Part shown: positions 5,779 through 5,958 of the stretch, one piece after another
Layout: each line of letters begins with the position of its first letter
Position numbering within the stretch: the first letter of the stretch is position 1
NCBI GenBank assembly: GCA_023228995.1
Contig: JALOAD010000099.1
Coordinates: forward strand, 1 to 5,958
Reading direction: 5' to 3'
Length of the DNA: 5,958 bases
Source of the DNA: Candidatus Muiribacterium halophilum
GTDB lineage: Bacteria; Muiribacteriota; Muiribacteriia; Muiribacteriales; Muiribacteriaceae
Notes under the pieces: generated by a model
What the model was told of the DNA's origin: nothing
The model's input: only the letters and a program-made list of their open reading frames with translations
Databases searched by the model: none
Position numbers and translations under genes: made by a program

Positions 5779-5958
5779 GATACTCACCTTTATAGAAATC
5801 TAAAACTTTTGACTCAATTTCATTTAAAATGGAGTATCTATTGGAAATATTTTTTCTGTATGTTTCAACTTCAAATATTCTTTCAAATAAATCAATATTA
5901 AAATCATCATTTTCAATCGATTCTAAATCTTTTCTAAGTTCGGTTTGAATTGATTGAT
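5765..5958 (-). CDS. dndC: C-terminal end of DndC (phosphorothioation sulfurtransferase), partial
   Basis: Only the last 63 codons are in the window (first full codon 5956-5954, TAA at 5767-5765); the gene continues past the right edge. The tail is helical and charged, with FERIFEVETYRKNISNRY followed by a final helix and KGEYRETN. The layout of an E-rich helix, a conserved 'LL..E..YR....R.GI' type segment and a last helix fits the extreme C terminus of DndC, the PAPS-reductase-like ATP pyrophosphatase with an Fe-S cluster that handles the activated sulfur. None of its catalytic motifs fall in the window, so the call rests mainly on the canonical position directly before dndD, with a 14 bp overlap, plus this weak tail resemblance. 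Confidence 0.7.
   Translation of the reverse strand, partial: QSIQTELRKDLESIENDDFNIDLFERIFEVETYRKNISNRYSILNEIESKVLDFYKGEYRETN
5784..5790 (-). promoter_or_regulatory. Ribosome binding site deciding the dndD start
   Basis: AAGGTGA reads from 5790 to 5784 on the minus strand, five bases before GTG 5778. The alternative GTG at 5787-5785 lies within this same motif and has nothing comparable upstream, so the shorter protein, opening M(V)KLTNIEIYN, is favoured. Confidence 0.6.

Noticed and set aside
1-5958. CRISPR arrays, tRNA or rRNA genes, insertion sequences, attachment sites
   Set aside because: No regularly spaced repeats, cloverleaf-like segments, transposase motifs or paired terminal repeats were found on reading both strands.

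Overview
The window is very AT-rich (by eye about a quarter G+C), with coding rich in Lys, Ile, Asn and Leu, AGA and TTA codons, GTG as well as ATG starts, and ordinary Shine-Dalgarno sites. This fits a low-GC bacterium. An Arcobacter-like member of the Campylobacterota is my best guess from the protein style, but nothing here fixes the taxon.

Right half, minus strand (3650-5958): the 3' end of a DNA phosphorothioation (Dnd) operon in the canonical order dndC (last 63 codons only), dndD (582 aa ATPase), dndE (127 aa). The genes overlap end to start (14 bp and 4 bp), so they are co-transcribed and probably translationally coupled. DndC is the PAPS-reductase-like sulfur-transfer enzyme, DndD an SMC/RecN-like ATPase, and DndE a small DNA-binding subunit. 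Together they replace a non-bridging oxygen of the DNA backbone with sulfur. Any dndB, and the start of dndC, lie beyond the right edge.

Left half, plus strand, converging on the dnd operon: (i) 1-2183, the C-terminal 726 codons of a large protein with an RpoD region-4.2-like helix-turn-helix (HTH) and a second, similar HTH; its true start lies left of the window. (ii) 2504-2692, a 62 aa Cro-like HTH protein. (iii) 2676-3653, a 325 aa protein with an N-terminal HARE-HTH domain followed by a long coiled coil. Genes ii and iii overlap by 17 bp. The stop codons of iii and dndE overlap tail to tail by 4 bp, so there is no intergenic terminator.

The only non-coding-looking stretch (2184-2503) holds a weak terminator candidate, a possible 76-codon minus-strand gene (2200-2430), and a perfect consensus sigma-70 promoter (TTGACA, 17 bp, TATAAT) firing leftward from just upstream of the small HTH gene.

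Working model (inference): a phosphorothioation core accompanied, instead of the usual dndFGH restriction genes within view, by an uncharacterised set of DNA-binding proteins (sigma-4-like protein, Cro-like HTH, HARE coiled coil) that could regulate the locus, read the modification, or form an unconventional restriction partner.
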